A stretch of 64,000 nucleotides of DNA from Shimia isoporae (GTDB lineage Bacteria; Pseudomonadota; Alphaproteobacteria; Rhodobacterales; Rhodobacteraceae), in assembly GCF_004346865.1 (NCBI RefSeq), contig NZ_SMGR01000001.1, positions 1,116,001 to 1,180,000 of the forward strand, in the 5' to 3' direction. The notes beneath the pieces were generated by a model that saw nothing but the letters and a program-made list of their open reading frames with translations, ran no database searches and was not told the origin of the DNA. Positions 26,168 through 35,527 of this stretch are shown piece by piece. Both the position numbers and the translations under genes were made by a program. Positions within the stretch are counted from its first letter, which is position 1, and the number at the start of each line of letters is the position of its first letter.

Positions 26168-27988
26168 ATGTCCATGGGGCACACCGCCACCGAAGAAGAA
26201 CTCGCCCGCAACGAACAGCGCTCCGGATGGCGCACGATCCGCAAGGTCGCGCCATACCTGTGGCCAGAAGACAAGGCGTGGGTCAAATACCGTGTTGTGC
26301 TGGCCATGCTGGCGCTGCTGGCGTCCAAGCTCGTCGCCGTCTACACCCCGATGCTTTACAAGGGGGCCGTAGACGCACTGGCAGAAGATGCCGTGTCGCC
26401 TTTGATGTTGGGGGCGGTCGGTTTGACCGTTGCTTATGGTGTGGCACGGCTCATGGCGAACGGCTTTCAGCAGTTGCGCGACGCGATTTTTGCAAAAGTT
26501 GCACAGCGCGCGCTGCGACAGCTGGCGCTTGAGACCTTCGAACACATCCACAGACTGTCGATGCGGTATCACATCACGCGCAAAACAGGTGGACTGAGCC
26601 GCATCATCGAACGCGGCGTGAAGGGCGTTGAATTCCTGCTACGCTTTATGCTGTTTTCCATTGGCCCGCTCATTCTCGAACTGCTGCTCATCGGGGTGAT
26701 CCTCGCGGTGGTGTTTGACATCTGGTACCTGGTGGTCGTCGCGGTGACGATTGCGACCTATGTCGCCTTCACCTTCAAGGTCACGGAATGGCGCGTGAAA
26801 CTTCGTCGTAAGATGAACGATCAGGACACGGACGCGAACCAGAAAGCCATCGACAGTCTGCTGAATTTCGAGACGGTCAAGTACTTTGGCGCCGAGCGAC
26901 GGGAAGCTGCGCGGTATGACTCGGCCATGGCAGGCTATGAGGAAGCCGCGCTCAAGACGTCTTATTCGCTGGCGTTCCTGAACTTTGGACAGGCGTTTCT
27001 GATCACGTCCGGGCTGGTGGCTGTAATGGTCATGGCTGCGCTTGGCGTCGAAAATGGCACGCTGACTGTAGGCGACTTTGTCATGGTCAACGCTTACATG
27101 ATCCAGATCACCATGCCGTTGAATTTCCTTGGTACCGTGTATCGCGAAATCCGGCAAAGCCTTGTGGATATGGGGGAGATGTTCGATCTGCTGGAGCAGC
27201 CAAGCGAAGTGTCGGACAAGCCGGACGCCAAATCAATCGACGTGGAACGTGGCAAGATCGAACTCGACAATGTGGCGTTTGGCTATGATCCCGAACGCCC
27301 GATCCTGCGCGGTGTCAGCTTGAACGTGGAAGGTGGGCAAACCGTTGCCATCGTTGGCGCCTCTGGGTCGGGAAAGTCGACTATCGGAAGGCTTCTGTTC
27401 CGGTTCTACGATGTGCAGGGAGGGGGCGTGCGCATCGACGGCCAGGACGTGCGGGACGTGACTCAGGAAAGCCTGCACGACGTGATCGGCGTGGTGCCTC
27501 AAGACACCGTGTTGTTTAACGACACCATTCGTTACAACATCGCCTATGGCCGTGATGGCGCAACCGATGCCGAAATCATCGATGCCGCCAAAGCCGCGCA
27601 AATTCACGATTTTATTTCCCAATTGCCTGATGGCTATGACACGGCGGTCGGCGAGCGCGGGTTGAAACTGTCTGGTGGTGAAAAACAGCGCGTAGGAATC
27701 GCACGCACGCTGCTGAAGAATCCTCCGCTGCTGTTGCTGGACGAAGCGACGTCGGCGCTGGATACCGAAACCGAACAGGGCATCAAGGAAGCGTTGGCGC
27801 TGGCTGGGCAGGGTCGCACGGTGATAACGATTGCCCACCGTCTGAGCACCATTGCTGAAAGCGATCGGATCGTGGTGCTAGAGAAAGGCGAAGTGGTCGA
27901 GGAGGGGACGCACGCCGAGTTGTTAGAACGGCAAGGCCGTTACGCCCAGCTTTGGCAACGTCAGGCCAACGAAGATGAAGCGGCCTGA
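26168..27988 (+). CDS. Atm1/ABCB7-type ABC exporter (fused permease and ATPase)
   Basis: 606-residue half-transporter working as a homodimer in the inner membrane. The permease half (about 45-330) contains the class hallmarks 'RALRQLALETFEHIHRLSMR', 'YHITRKTGGLSRIIERG' and 'DSLLNFETVKYFGAERREAA' of the Atm1 group, which exports glutathione conjugates or sulfur compounds linked to Fe-S and heavy-metal handling. ATPase: Walker A 'GASGSGKSTIG', Q-loop 'GVVPQDTVLF', signature 'LSGGEKQRVGIAR', Walker B 'LLLLDEATSALD'. A bidirectional terminator follows. The substrate is inferred from the class only. Confidence 0.92.
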   Translation: MSMGHTATEEELARNEQRSGWRTIRKVAPYLWPEDKAWVKYRVVLAMLALLASKLVAVYTPMLYKGAVDALAEDAVSPLMLGAVGLTVAYGVARLMANGFQQLRDAIFAKVAQRALRQLALETFEHIHRLSMRYHITRKTGGLSRIIERGVKGVEFLLRFMLFSIGPLILELLLIGVILAVVFDIWYLVVVAVTIATYVAFTFKVTEWRVKLRRKMNDQDTDANQKAIDSLLNFETVKYFGAERREAARYDSAMAGYEEAALKTSYSLAFLNFGQAFLITSGLVAVMVMAALGVENGTLTVGDFVMVNAYMIQITMPLNFLGTVYREIRQSLVDMGEMFDLLEQPSEVSDKPDAKSIDVERGKIELDNVAFGYDPERPILRGVSLNVEGGQTVAIVGASGSGKSTIGRLLFRFYDVQGGGVRIDGQDVRDVTQESLHDVIGVVPQDTVLFNDTIRYNIAYGRDGATDAEIIDAAKAAQIHDFISQLPDGYDTAVGERGLKLSGGEKQRVGIARTLLKNPPLLLLDEATSALDTETEQGIKEALALAGQGRTVITIAHRLSTIAESDRIVVLEKGEVVEEGTHAELLERQGRYAQLWQRQANEDEAA

Positions 27989-28006
27989 GGCTGACCACTT
28001 CGCAAA

Positions 28007-28046
28007 GAAAAAAGGGGCAAACCTTCAAAGTAGGTTTGCCCCTTTC
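28007..28046. terminator. Bidirectional terminator between the ABC exporter and the RND pump
   Basis: aaaggggcaaacct (28011-28024) pairs with aggtttgcccctttc (28032-28045). On the minus strand it is followed by a long T-run (complement of gaaaaaa), on the plus strand by tttct, so it is stronger for the RND operon. Confidence 0.85.
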
Positions 28047-28079
28047 TGTTAGCGTGCCGGCCTCAGTTGCAGCGCCGAT

Positions 28080-31000
28080 TTACTCCGCAGCTTGCAGCCC
28101 GTCCGGGCCCTTGTTTTTCTTAGCCTCTTCGTCGCGTGGAGCTTCGACTTCCGGCGCCAGTTCTTCCGGCTCGGGCTTTGCGGCTTCGGCCTTGGCGATG
28201 TCCTCCGCGGTCGGTTCCGGGATCGGTTCGGCCTTGTCTTCGGCAGGGGCCTCGGCGGCAGGTTCCTCATCCCAGAACAAGACCGGTGATTTGACCTGTT
28301 GCGCTGCATGGCGCAGGGCCCAGTCCTGACCCGCCTGACTTGCACGGCCCATGGAAAGGCGACCCAGCAGCATCGAAAGCCACTGAACATACGTGCCGAA
28401 CCAGACGCGGACCGCCAGCAGCGATGGGGTCACCACCAGCGTCAGAACCGTTGCAATACCAAGACCAAACACCACAGCTGTCGCAAGTTGCTTCCACCAG
28501 AGGGATGTCGGGCTGTCGAAGGAATACCCACCGTTGATAAAGTCGAGGCTCAGCCCGTACATCATCGGTGCAAGACCGGCCATTGTGGTGATCGTGGTTA
28601 GCAGAACCGGACGTATACGGCTTTGGGCCGTGCGCACAATCGCTTCGATTCGCGGCATATATTGGCTGTATTCCTGATAGGTATCGATAAGAACAATGTT
28701 GTTGTTCACCACAATGCCCGCCAGCGCCACGATGCCAGTACCGGTCATGATGATCGAGAAAGCCTGATCCATAACCAGCATGCCGATCAACACACCAGTG
28801 GTAGACAGAATGACCGCCAACAAAACCAAAATGGAATTGTAGAGGCTGTTGAACTGCGCCAGCAAGATAATGAACATCAGAAACAGCGCACCCGCAAAGG
28901 CGGAGCTGAGGAAGGCCTGACTCTCGGCCTCATCTTCCTGATCGCCAGTCCACTCCCACTTGACGCTCGCAGGCAGGTCCGCATTTTCAACCCAGTCTGT
29001 CAAAACACCGATGCGTTCGTTGGGTGTCATCACAACACCTTCAAACCCTCGGTCCTGATAGGATGATTTGATGTCCGGATTATCATTCCAAAGGTCGGCT
29101 TCGATGATCTCGCGGGCTCCGGTTTCCGGATTGTGCAACGAGATCATGTCCGACATTACGCCAGCTTTGACATCGAAGTACCGTTGCTGATCAATGCGGT
29201 TGATCTCCGCCAGTTTGGCAACCGGTTTGCGCGTGATGAAGTTGGACAGCGGAACCAGACCTTCGGCCGTGCGCACCTTGAGTGTGTCCAAAGTGCTTAG
29301 AACGCGGTCCTCTTCGGGCAGACGCACTCTGATGTCGATTTCCTCGTCGGAGCTGTCAACGCGCATGGTGTCCAGAAGGATACCGCGTGTCACGAGTTGG
29401 ACCATTGCACCCACCGTGGCGACATTCGCGCCATAGCGACCTGCTTTGGCCACATCCACCTCGATTTCCCAGTCGATGCCGGGCAGGGGGCGCGTATCCT
29501 CGATATTCACGAGGCCGTCTGTTGCGTCAAACGCAGCCCGCGCCATTGTCGTTGCCGTGATCAGATCGTCCCAGTTGTCTCCCTTGAAGCGGAGGTGAAC
29601 CGGTTTTGCGGACGCTGGGCCACGCCCAAGCTCCAGAATCTCGATCTCGACTCCGGGAATGAGCTGAAGCTCGGCTTCGATGTCACGAATGACCTTAAAG
29701 CCTGACCATTCCGCGTCTTTGACCTCGCGTGGGACTTCGATTCCAAGGATCGGAATGGTGAACCAAGTTTCCCAAGTCGTAGGGCGATCTTCCCAAGGGA
29801 TGGTTTCCAGCTGGATTTGCCCGACCATATCCTTGGGGGCTTGAGCGCCGCCAGTGTTGCTGTCCAGACCACCTTCTCCTGCAAAGGCAAAAGCAGTGTC
29901 GATGCCAGGGTGTTTTAGAACGACCGCCTCGGCTTGCTGCAACAGGTTGTCTTTCTGGGTCAGCGACAGGTTGCCCCGCGCTTTGACATAAACAATTGCC
30001 TGCTCAGGTTCGCTCTCAACAAAGAATTCGACGCCACGGTTGTTCTGACCAAAGTAAATGAACACCGTGCCGACCACCACGACGACAGCACCGATAGTGA
30101 CCAGCGGCATCACCGGATTGCCAACGATGCCGTGGATGAATGATCCGAACAGAGACCGGCGATAGCCGGACTTGATCTTCCCTTCGCGGCGCGGGAACAC
30201 CTTGCGGAAGGCCCAAAGCACAACCAGCTTCGCCCGCGTGATAAAGGCTGCGACTGCGAGAAGAAGGGCAATGCCTGAGACAAGCGCGAGGATGGCGCCA
30301 GCCGCACCGCCCAATCCGATAACAAAGAATGCTGCGAACGTCGGGACAACCGAACCAAGAATTTGTTCCGAGTTCATCGTATCGAAGGTGGCGAAGGCAG
30401 CATCAAACAGGGCCGAGCCGCCCGCGGCACCCGCGACAGCCGCACCGGCGAAAGCGGGCAGCATCAACAGGTGCAGCCACCATTTGCTTGTGGCAATACG
30501 ATCAAACTGTGCGCCGAACCAGCGGGTCGTGCGACCCGTGATGCCCCCCATCACGGGCAGGTAGATCAGGGCCACCACAAGCGAAGCAGACAAAACGAAG
30601 ATCAGGGTGACCGGAAGCATTCCCATGAACTGACCGGGGACACCGGGCCAGAACAGCATGGGCAAAAAGGCGCAAAGCGTTGTCGCAGTCGAACTGACAA
30701 TCGGCCAGAACATGCGCTTGGCCGCTTCAACATAGGCGTGCATCGGGCCGACGCCTTCCTTGATGCGCTTGTCCGCGTATTCGACGACAACGATTGCGCC
30801 GTCCACGAGCATACCGACCGCGAGGATCAGGCCGAACATCACGATATTGGAGATCGTGATTTCCATCGCGGCGAGAAGCGCAAAACATAACAAGAATGAT
30901 GTGGGGATCGCGAAGCCGACCAGCAATGCGGCCCGCAGACCCAGCGCGGCCAGAACCACAATCATCACAAGCGCGATGGCTGTGAGAACCGACCCTTCAA

Positions 31001-32006
31001 GCTGGCTGACCATCGCGCCTACCTGACGGCTCTGGTCGTTGGATGTGCCGATGTTCACAGCCGCCTGAAGCTCGTCCGGCCACTTCTTCTGAGCCTCGGC
31101 AACGGCCAATTTGATTTCTTCGGCGGTATCGATCAGGTTGAAGCCTTTGCGCTTCACAACTTGCAGGGCAACGGTGTCCTCACCGTTAAACCGCGCGGTG
31201 CCTGCGCGGTCCTGAAATGTCAGGTTGATCTCGGCAAGATCTCCGAGTGTGACCACGCGATCGCCATTTGTTTTTACGGGCAGGGTGTAGATGTCACGCG
31301 GCTCGCTAAACGATGAAGGGATTTTCACCGCAAAGGTGCCTTGTGCGCTGTCGACTTCGCCAGCGGCGATCAATTGGTTGTTCTGCACAACTACGTCGAT
31401 CAATTCCTGCGCGGTCACGTTATAGCTCTCAAGGCGCAGGGGATCGATGACCACCTCGACCATCTCGTCACGCTGACCGGCGATACCCGCCTCAAGCACG
31501 GCATCCATAGTTTCAAGGTCGCGCTGCAAGTCTTTGGCAATGCGGAACATTGTCCGCTCTGGCACCCGGCCGGTGAGGTTCACGATAATGATCGGAAACT
31601 CGGAAAAGTTGATCTCGTTGATTGTGTATTTTTCAAAGCCGTCCGGAAAGCTGCCTTCGGCCGTGTTCATGGCTTCGCGCACGTCTGCCATGACCCGCGA
31701 CTTGTCCCAGCCAAACTCGAACTCCAGGAACACGCCGGCGTAGCCTTCGGAAGCGGTCGCGCTCATTTTGTCGAGACCGTCGATGTCCGCCAGTTCTGTT
31801 TCCATTGGTCGGATAAGCATTTGTTCGCTGTCTGTCGCGGAAATTCCGGGGAAGGGGACAGAGACGAAAAGACCGGGGATCTGGATGTCCGGTTCACCTT
31901 CTTTGGGCAGACCCCAATAGGCAAATCCCCCCACCGCAAGCGACAGGAAGATAAAGGCCAGAACCATTCGGGCGCGACCAGCAGCCCAATCGACCATACC
32001 AATCAT
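28080..32006 (-). CDS. RND efflux permease with an extra mid-protein insertion
   Basis: Inner-membrane proton-driven exporter of 1308 residues, about 270 longer than AcrB. Typical parts: 'GEPDIQIPGLFVSVPFPG' after TM1, TM4 'GMLVDGAIVVVEYADKRI', and TM10 'GIVVNNNIVLIDTYQEY'. Compared with AcrB from memory, the Asp407 position is kept but Asp408 is Gly and Lys940 is Asn, so the proton relay differs. Residues about 490-620 form an insertion with added hydrophobic segments between TM6 and TM7, and about 100 residues of Glu/Ala/Pro-rich tail follow TM12. It overlaps its adaptor gene upstream (TGATG). Substrate not predictable; lipids, dyes and drugs are all handled by relatives. Confidence 0.9.
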   Translation of the reverse strand: MIGMVDWAAGRARMVLAFIFLSLAVGGFAYWGLPKEGEPDIQIPGLFVSVPFPGISATDSEQMLIRPMETELADIDGLDKMSATASEGYAGVFLEFEFGWDKSRVMADVREAMNTAEGSFPDGFEKYTINEINFSEFPIIIVNLTGRVPERTMFRIAKDLQRDLETMDAVLEAGIAGQRDEMVEVVIDPLRLESYNVTAQELIDVVVQNNQLIAAGEVDSAQGTFAVKIPSSFSEPRDIYTLPVKTNGDRVVTLGDLAEINLTFQDRAGTARFNGEDTVALQVVKRKGFNLIDTAEEIKLAVAEAQKKWPDELQAAVNIGTSNDQSRQVGAMVSQLEGSVLTAIALVMIVVLAALGLRAALLVGFAIPTSFLLCFALLAAMEITISNIVMFGLILAVGMLVDGAIVVVEYADKRIKEGVGPMHAYVEAAKRMFWPIVSSTATTLCAFLPMLFWPGVPGQFMGMLPVTLIFVLSASLVVALIYLPVMGGITGRTTRWFGAQFDRIATSKWWLHLLMLPAFAGAAVAGAAGGSALFDAAFATFDTMNSEQILGSVVPTFAAFFVIGLGGAAGAILALVSGIALLLAVAAFITRAKLVVLWAFRKVFPRREGKIKSGYRRSLFGSFIHGIVGNPVMPLVTIGAVVVVVGTVFIYFGQNNRGVEFFVESEPEQAIVYVKARGNLSLTQKDNLLQQAEAVVLKHPGIDTAFAFAGEGGLDSNTGGAQAPKDMVGQIQLETIPWEDRPTTWETWFTIPILGIEVPREVKDAEWSGFKVIRDIEAELQLIPGVEIEILELGRGPASAKPVHLRFKGDNWDDLITATTMARAAFDATDGLVNIEDTRPLPGIDWEIEVDVAKAGRYGANVATVGAMVQLVTRGILLDTMRVDSSDEEIDIRVRLPEEDRVLSTLDTLKVRTAEGLVPLSNFITRKPVAKLAEINRIDQQRYFDVKAGVMSDMISLHNPETGAREIIEADLWNDNPDIKSSYQDRGFEGVVMTPNERIGVLTDWVENADLPASVKWEWTGDQEDEAESQAFLSSAFAGALFLMFIILLAQFNSLYNSILVLLAVILSTTGVLIGMLVMDQAFSIIMTGTGIVALAGIVVNNNIVLIDTYQEYSQYMPRIEAIVRTAQSRIRPVLLTTITTMAGLAPMMYGLSLDFINGGYSFDSPTSLWWKQLATAVVFGLGIATVLTLVVTPSLLAVRVWFGTYVQWLSMLLGRLSMGRASQAGQDWALRHAAQQVKSPVLFWDEEPAAEAPAEDKAEPIPEPTAEDIAKAEAAKPEPEELAPEVEAPRDEEAKKNKGPDGLQAAE

Positions 32007-33250
32007 CAGGCGGGCTCCTCATAGAAAGGCAGAACGGTTACGCCCTCTTCGACGTACTCCTGCCCGATGATGATGATGTTGGCCTCATGCGGAGGGCCTT
32101 CGATCCAGATGCCTTCGGCGACATCCCGCAACAACTCGACCGGCACAAACTCGACAACGTCGTTGTCTCCAACAAGACGCACCCCAAGGGTACCGTCGTC
32201 ATTCAGGGTCAGAGCCGACTGCGGCACCAGATGCGCCTCGGCGCCATCAGAGGAAATTGCAATTTCTGCTGTCTGGCCGTCGCGAATACGAAGGTCCTCG
32301 TTCGGGATTGCCACTTCGACACGGAAAGTGCGGGTCAGCGGGTCCGCCGAACGGGAAACAAAAGTGACCTGTCCCGTGACTTGCTCGCCTGTTGTCAGTC
32401 TTGCACCAGCCAGTGCGCCGACATTTACGCGGTTGATTTCAGTCTCGGGCACAAACCCGACGATGCGGATCGGATCGAGCTGGATAACAGTGCCACACAA
32501 GCTGCCTTGCTGGACGAGACTGCCAAGTTCGGCGGTGTCGCTTTCCAGAATGCCACTGAACGGAGCGGTCACGACTAAGCGGTCGATGTCGCGTTGCGCC
32601 GCGGCGACAAGAGCTTCGGCCGATTCGATGCCGGCCTGTGTGCTGTCGAGGCCCGAGCGGGCGGATTGCAGGCCTGCTTCGGCGGCGCGAACCGCGGCGG
32701 CTGCGGATGCAACGCGCGTGGAAGAGGCGAAACCGCCTTCTGAAAGCTTGCGGGCTGCGTTGTCGTTGATACGGGCTTCTTCAAGTCGGGCTTCAGCCTC
32801 GGCCACGCCCGCTTCTGTTGAGGGGACACGGGCGCGTGCTTCGACAAGGCGCGCCTTGGCCTCGGCCAGAATGGCATCACGTGTGCCAGCTTCAAGGCGG
32901 CAAAGCTCCTGCCCGAATTCGACGTGCGAGCCACGGCGCAAAGGTTCGCTGATTACGAGACCTCCTGTTTCTGCACGCACTTCAACCTCTCGGTTGGCCT
33001 CGGTTTCTCCGCGCAGGATCACGGCGCTATCGATCATGGTGGCTTCCGAGCGCAGCGCAACTACGCGAACTTTCTTGCCGCCGGGCTCTTCGGTTGCAGT
33101 CTCGGATGCCTCTGCCGTTTCGGTCGCGGGCGCAGCAACCGCCTCAACACTGTCTCCGGCCGCAAATTCGGCCAGCTTGTCTCGCTCAGCCACAAGCACA
33201 TAAAGAGCTCCGATCACAAGGACCGCGGTGAGAATCGGAATCAGGCGCAT
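32006..33250 (-). CDS. RND efflux periplasmic adaptor (membrane fusion protein)
   Basis: 414 residues. An N-terminal membrane anchor (residues 2-20) is followed by an Ala/Glu/Thr-rich linker, the first half of the lipoyl/barrel-sandwich ('VEVRAETGGLVISEPLRRGS'), a long alpha hairpin (about 125-230, Ala/Glu/Arg-rich with repeated 'AEA(G/R)' registers), the second half 'LVVTAPFSGILESDTAELGS', and the beta-barrel domain. It links the RND pump to an outer membrane channel, which is not encoded next to it. First gene of a two-gene operon; a palindrome upstream at 33335 may be its operator. Confidence 0.9.
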   Translation of the reverse strand: MRLIPILTAVLVIGALYVLVAERDKLAEFAAGDSVEAVAAPATETAEASETATEEPGGKKVRVVALRSEATMIDSAVILRGETEANREVEVRAETGGLVISEPLRRGSHVEFGQELCRLEAGTRDAILAEAKARLVEARARVPSTEAGVAEAEARLEEARINDNAARKLSEGGFASSTRVASAAAAVRAAEAGLQSARSGLDSTQAGIESAEALVAAAQRDIDRLVVTAPFSGILESDTAELGSLVQQGSLCGTVIQLDPIRIVGFVPETEINRVNVGALAGARLTTGEQVTGQVTFVSRSADPLTRTFRVEVAIPNEDLRIRDGQTAEIAISSDGAEAHLVPQSALTLNDDGTLGVRLVGDNDVVEFVPVELLRDVAEGIWIEGPPHEANIIIIGQEYVEEGVTVLPFYEEPA

Positions 33251-33334
33251 GTGAAATTCCCTGTATCGTAGCGCAAATTATTCACCGACATATTGGGTGG
33301 ATTATCGGCGGAAACAAGCTCATCTACGTAAAAA

Positions 33335-33352
33335 CTGAACTGTTGGGTTCAG
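33335..33352. promoter_or_regulatory. Palindromic operator candidate upstream of the RND operon
   Basis: ctgaac-tgttgg-gttcag, a perfect 6-base dyad 85 bases upstream of the adaptor start, in the shared region with the divergent yfgM-like gene. The layout resembles sites bound by TetR-family repressors of efflux pumps. No regulator gene lies adjacent. A stem followed by aatattttt could also be read as a terminator, but no plus-strand gene precedes it. Confidence 0.35.
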
Positions 33353-33473
33353 AATATTTTTAGATTTATCCGTCTGCAAGCCAGTTTGTTGCTCTTTTGC
33401 CGCGCCTCTTGGCAGCTTGCTGACAAACCGATAAGAGGGTGCAAACTCAACGATAAAGCGGCGGGAGAGCGGC

Positions 33474-34154
33474 GTGAGCAACACGGACAGTTTCATCGAA
33501 GAAGTGACCGAAGAGGTCAAAAGAGACAAGCTTTTCGCGATGATGCGCCGCTATGGTTGGATTGCCGTCGTTTTGATCATTCTGATCGTTGGTGGTGCAG
33601 CTTACAACGAAGTGCGTAAATCTCAGGCGGAAACTGCAGCGCAGGCGACCGGAGACGCGATTCTCGCGGCGGTCCAAAATGCCACCGATGGCGGCGATGT
33701 GTCGGGTCTCGAAGGTCTTACAACAGAATCTGCGAATGCTCAGATCGTCGCTGATCTTTTGCTTGGGGCAGAGCAACTCGCAAACGGCGACAATGCAGCA
33801 GCGGCAGAAACCTTTGACGGCATCGCGCTTGCCGGTGGTGACACGCCAGCCATTTACCGCGACATTGCCGCGTTCAAAGCGCTTCTGGCACGTGCTGAAA
33901 CCATGCCCTTGGCAGAGCGCCGTTCCGCTCTCGAAGCGCTGGCAAGCCCGGGTGCGCCCATGGCACTCTTGGCGCAGGAACAGCTTGCGCTTGCGGATAT
34001 TGAAGACGGTGATTCCACAGCGGCAATCGAGCGTTTGAACGGCATCATCGAAGACGCTGGAGTGACACCGGGCTTGCGTCGACGCGCCTCTCAGTTGATT
34101 GTGGCTTTGGGTGGAACACCCAACGACGCCATTGGCGCGACGATTGACCAATAA
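33474..34154 (+). CDS. YfgM-like TPR protein (SecYEG-associated)
   Basis: 226 residues: cytoplasmic N-terminus 'MSNTDSFIEEVTEEVKRDKL', one membrane span (about 25-43), then periplasmic TPR-like helices rich in Ala/Glu. This is the layout of YfgM, an ancillary subunit that links the SecYEG translocon to periplasmic chaperones. The order yfgM-bamB-der is the same as in E. coli, which strengthens the call. Start is GTG with ggagag upstream. bamB begins 26 bases later. Confidence 0.82.
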   Translation: MSNTDSFIEEVTEEVKRDKLFAMMRRYGWIAVVLIILIVGGAAYNEVRKSQAETAAQATGDAILAAVQNATDGGDVSGLEGLTTESANAQIVADLLLGAEQLANGDNAAAAETFDGIALAGGDTPAIYRDIAAFKALLARAETMPLAERRSALEALASPGAPMALLAQEQLALADIEDGDSTAAIERLNGIIEDAGVTPGLRRRASQLIVALGGTPNDAIGATIDQ

Positions 34155-34180
34155 TAATTCTTCTGGTGGGGGCCGGAGCA

Positions 34181-35479
34181 GTGAATAGCAAGACCTTGAT
34201 ATTGGCGGCAGCAGGGGCGGCGCTCCTGATGTCATGCGCCAAGAAAGAAGTCATTCTGCCAGGCGAGCGGGAAGACCTTCGCCAGTTGGCTGAACAGGTC
34301 GAAAACACAGCGCCAGCCGTAAGCCTGTCCAAGCAAACCCGCAATTCGAGCTGGACCCACCGGATCGGCACACAGAAATACCGCGTGTCCAACGCTGCGT
34401 TGTCTGCAACGCCTCGGCTCGCGTGGTCCACGCCGATCGGAAAAGGCGAAAGCCGCAGGAACCGTATCACTGCGGATCCAGTCGTCGCCGAAGGCCGAAT
34501 CTTCACGATGGATTCCGAGGCGACCCTGAGCGCGACCTCGACAAGCGGTGCGGCCTTGTGGTCGCGCGATCTTACTCCGGTGAGAGATAAGGCCGGAAAC
34601 GCTTCCACGGGCGGCCTAGCATATGGCGAAGGGCTACTGTTTGCCACAACGGGATTTGGGTCCATCCGTGCGTTTGATCCCAAAACCGGCGCAGATGTCT
34701 GGGAGCAAAAGTTCCAGGCAGTCGGCAGCGGAACACCAACCGTCTTTGGCGGGCTGGTATACGTTGTATCCGGCGATGCAACCGGTTGGGCAATTGATGC
34801 CAAGACCGGCAAGGTGGTTTGGCAGGCACTTTCCCTGCCTGACATCCAGAACGTTCAAAGTCCGTCAGCACCAGCGGTTGATGATCGTCTGGTCTATTTC
34901 CCCTACGGTTCCGGCGAGGTTCAGGCCAATTTCCGTCGCGGCGGGATCAGCCGCTGGACCGCCGGCATTTCCGACACCCGCCCGGGCCGCGCATCCAATA
35001 CCGTTGGCGACCTGTCCGGGGACCCGGTTTTGGTTGGCAGCCGCCTTTATGTGGCAAACCACTCAGGCCGTATGGTTGCGCTGGACACAGAAACCGGAGA
35101 GCGCATCTGGACTGCTGACGAAGGGTCGCTCAGCCCTGTGTTCCCGACTGGCAATTCCTTGTTCTTCGTGTCCGACCGCAACCGCTTGATGCGCCTGGAC
35201 GCACGCGACGGTACCGTCATCTGGTCGCAGGAGTTGCCGTATTTTACGAAGGACCGTCCGCGCCGCCAGGCAACTTTGCACGTGCACTATGGCCCGATCA
35301 TTGCCGGCGGGCGTCTTGTAGTGCCATCCTCGGACGAAAAGCTGCGCCTGTTTGATCCGCAATCGGGCAACGAGGTTTATGTGACCGAAATCCCCGGCGG
35401 GGCGGCGACGAACCCGGTTGTTGCTGACGGCGTGTTGTACATCGTGAGTGGTAAGGGGCAATTGCACGCTTTCCGTTGA
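34181..35479 (+). CDS. bamB: Outer membrane assembly lipoprotein BamB (PQQ-like beta-propeller)
   Basis: 432 residues. The N-terminus is a lipoprotein signal with lipobox L-M-S-C (Cys19). The body is built of beta-propeller blades with recurring 'A(L/V)D(T/A)xTGxxxW' motifs ('IDAKTGKVVWQ', 'LDTETGERIWTADEG', 'LDARDGTVIWSQEL'), as in BamB, the lipoprotein that helps BamA insert outer membrane proteins. The start is a GTG at 34181, preferred over another GTG 5 codons upstream because the positively charged lipoprotein signal begins there and ccggag precedes it. Gene order with yfgM-like and der supports the assignment. Confidence 0.88.
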   Translation: MNSKTLILAAAGAALLMSCAKKEVILPGEREDLRQLAEQVENTAPAVSLSKQTRNSSWTHRIGTQKYRVSNAALSATPRLAWSTPIGKGESRRNRITADPVVAEGRIFTMDSEATLSATSTSGAALWSRDLTPVRDKAGNASTGGLAYGEGLLFATTGFGSIRAFDPKTGADVWEQKFQAVGSGTPTVFGGLVYVVSGDATGWAIDAKTGKVVWQALSLPDIQNVQSPSAPAVDDRLVYFPYGSGEVQANFRRGGISRWTAGISDTRPGRASNTVGDLSGDPVLVGSRLYVANHSGRMVALDTETGERIWTADEGSLSPVFPTGNSLFFVSDRNRLMRLDARDGTVIWSQELPYFTKDRPRRQATLHVHYGPIIAGGRLVVPSSDEKLRLFDPQSGNEVYVTEIPGGAATNPVVADGVLYIVSGKGQLHAFR

Positions 35480-35527
35480 CGCAATAATGGTATATCGGAG
35501 CGACCTCAGACGTTCCGGAGACCTGTT

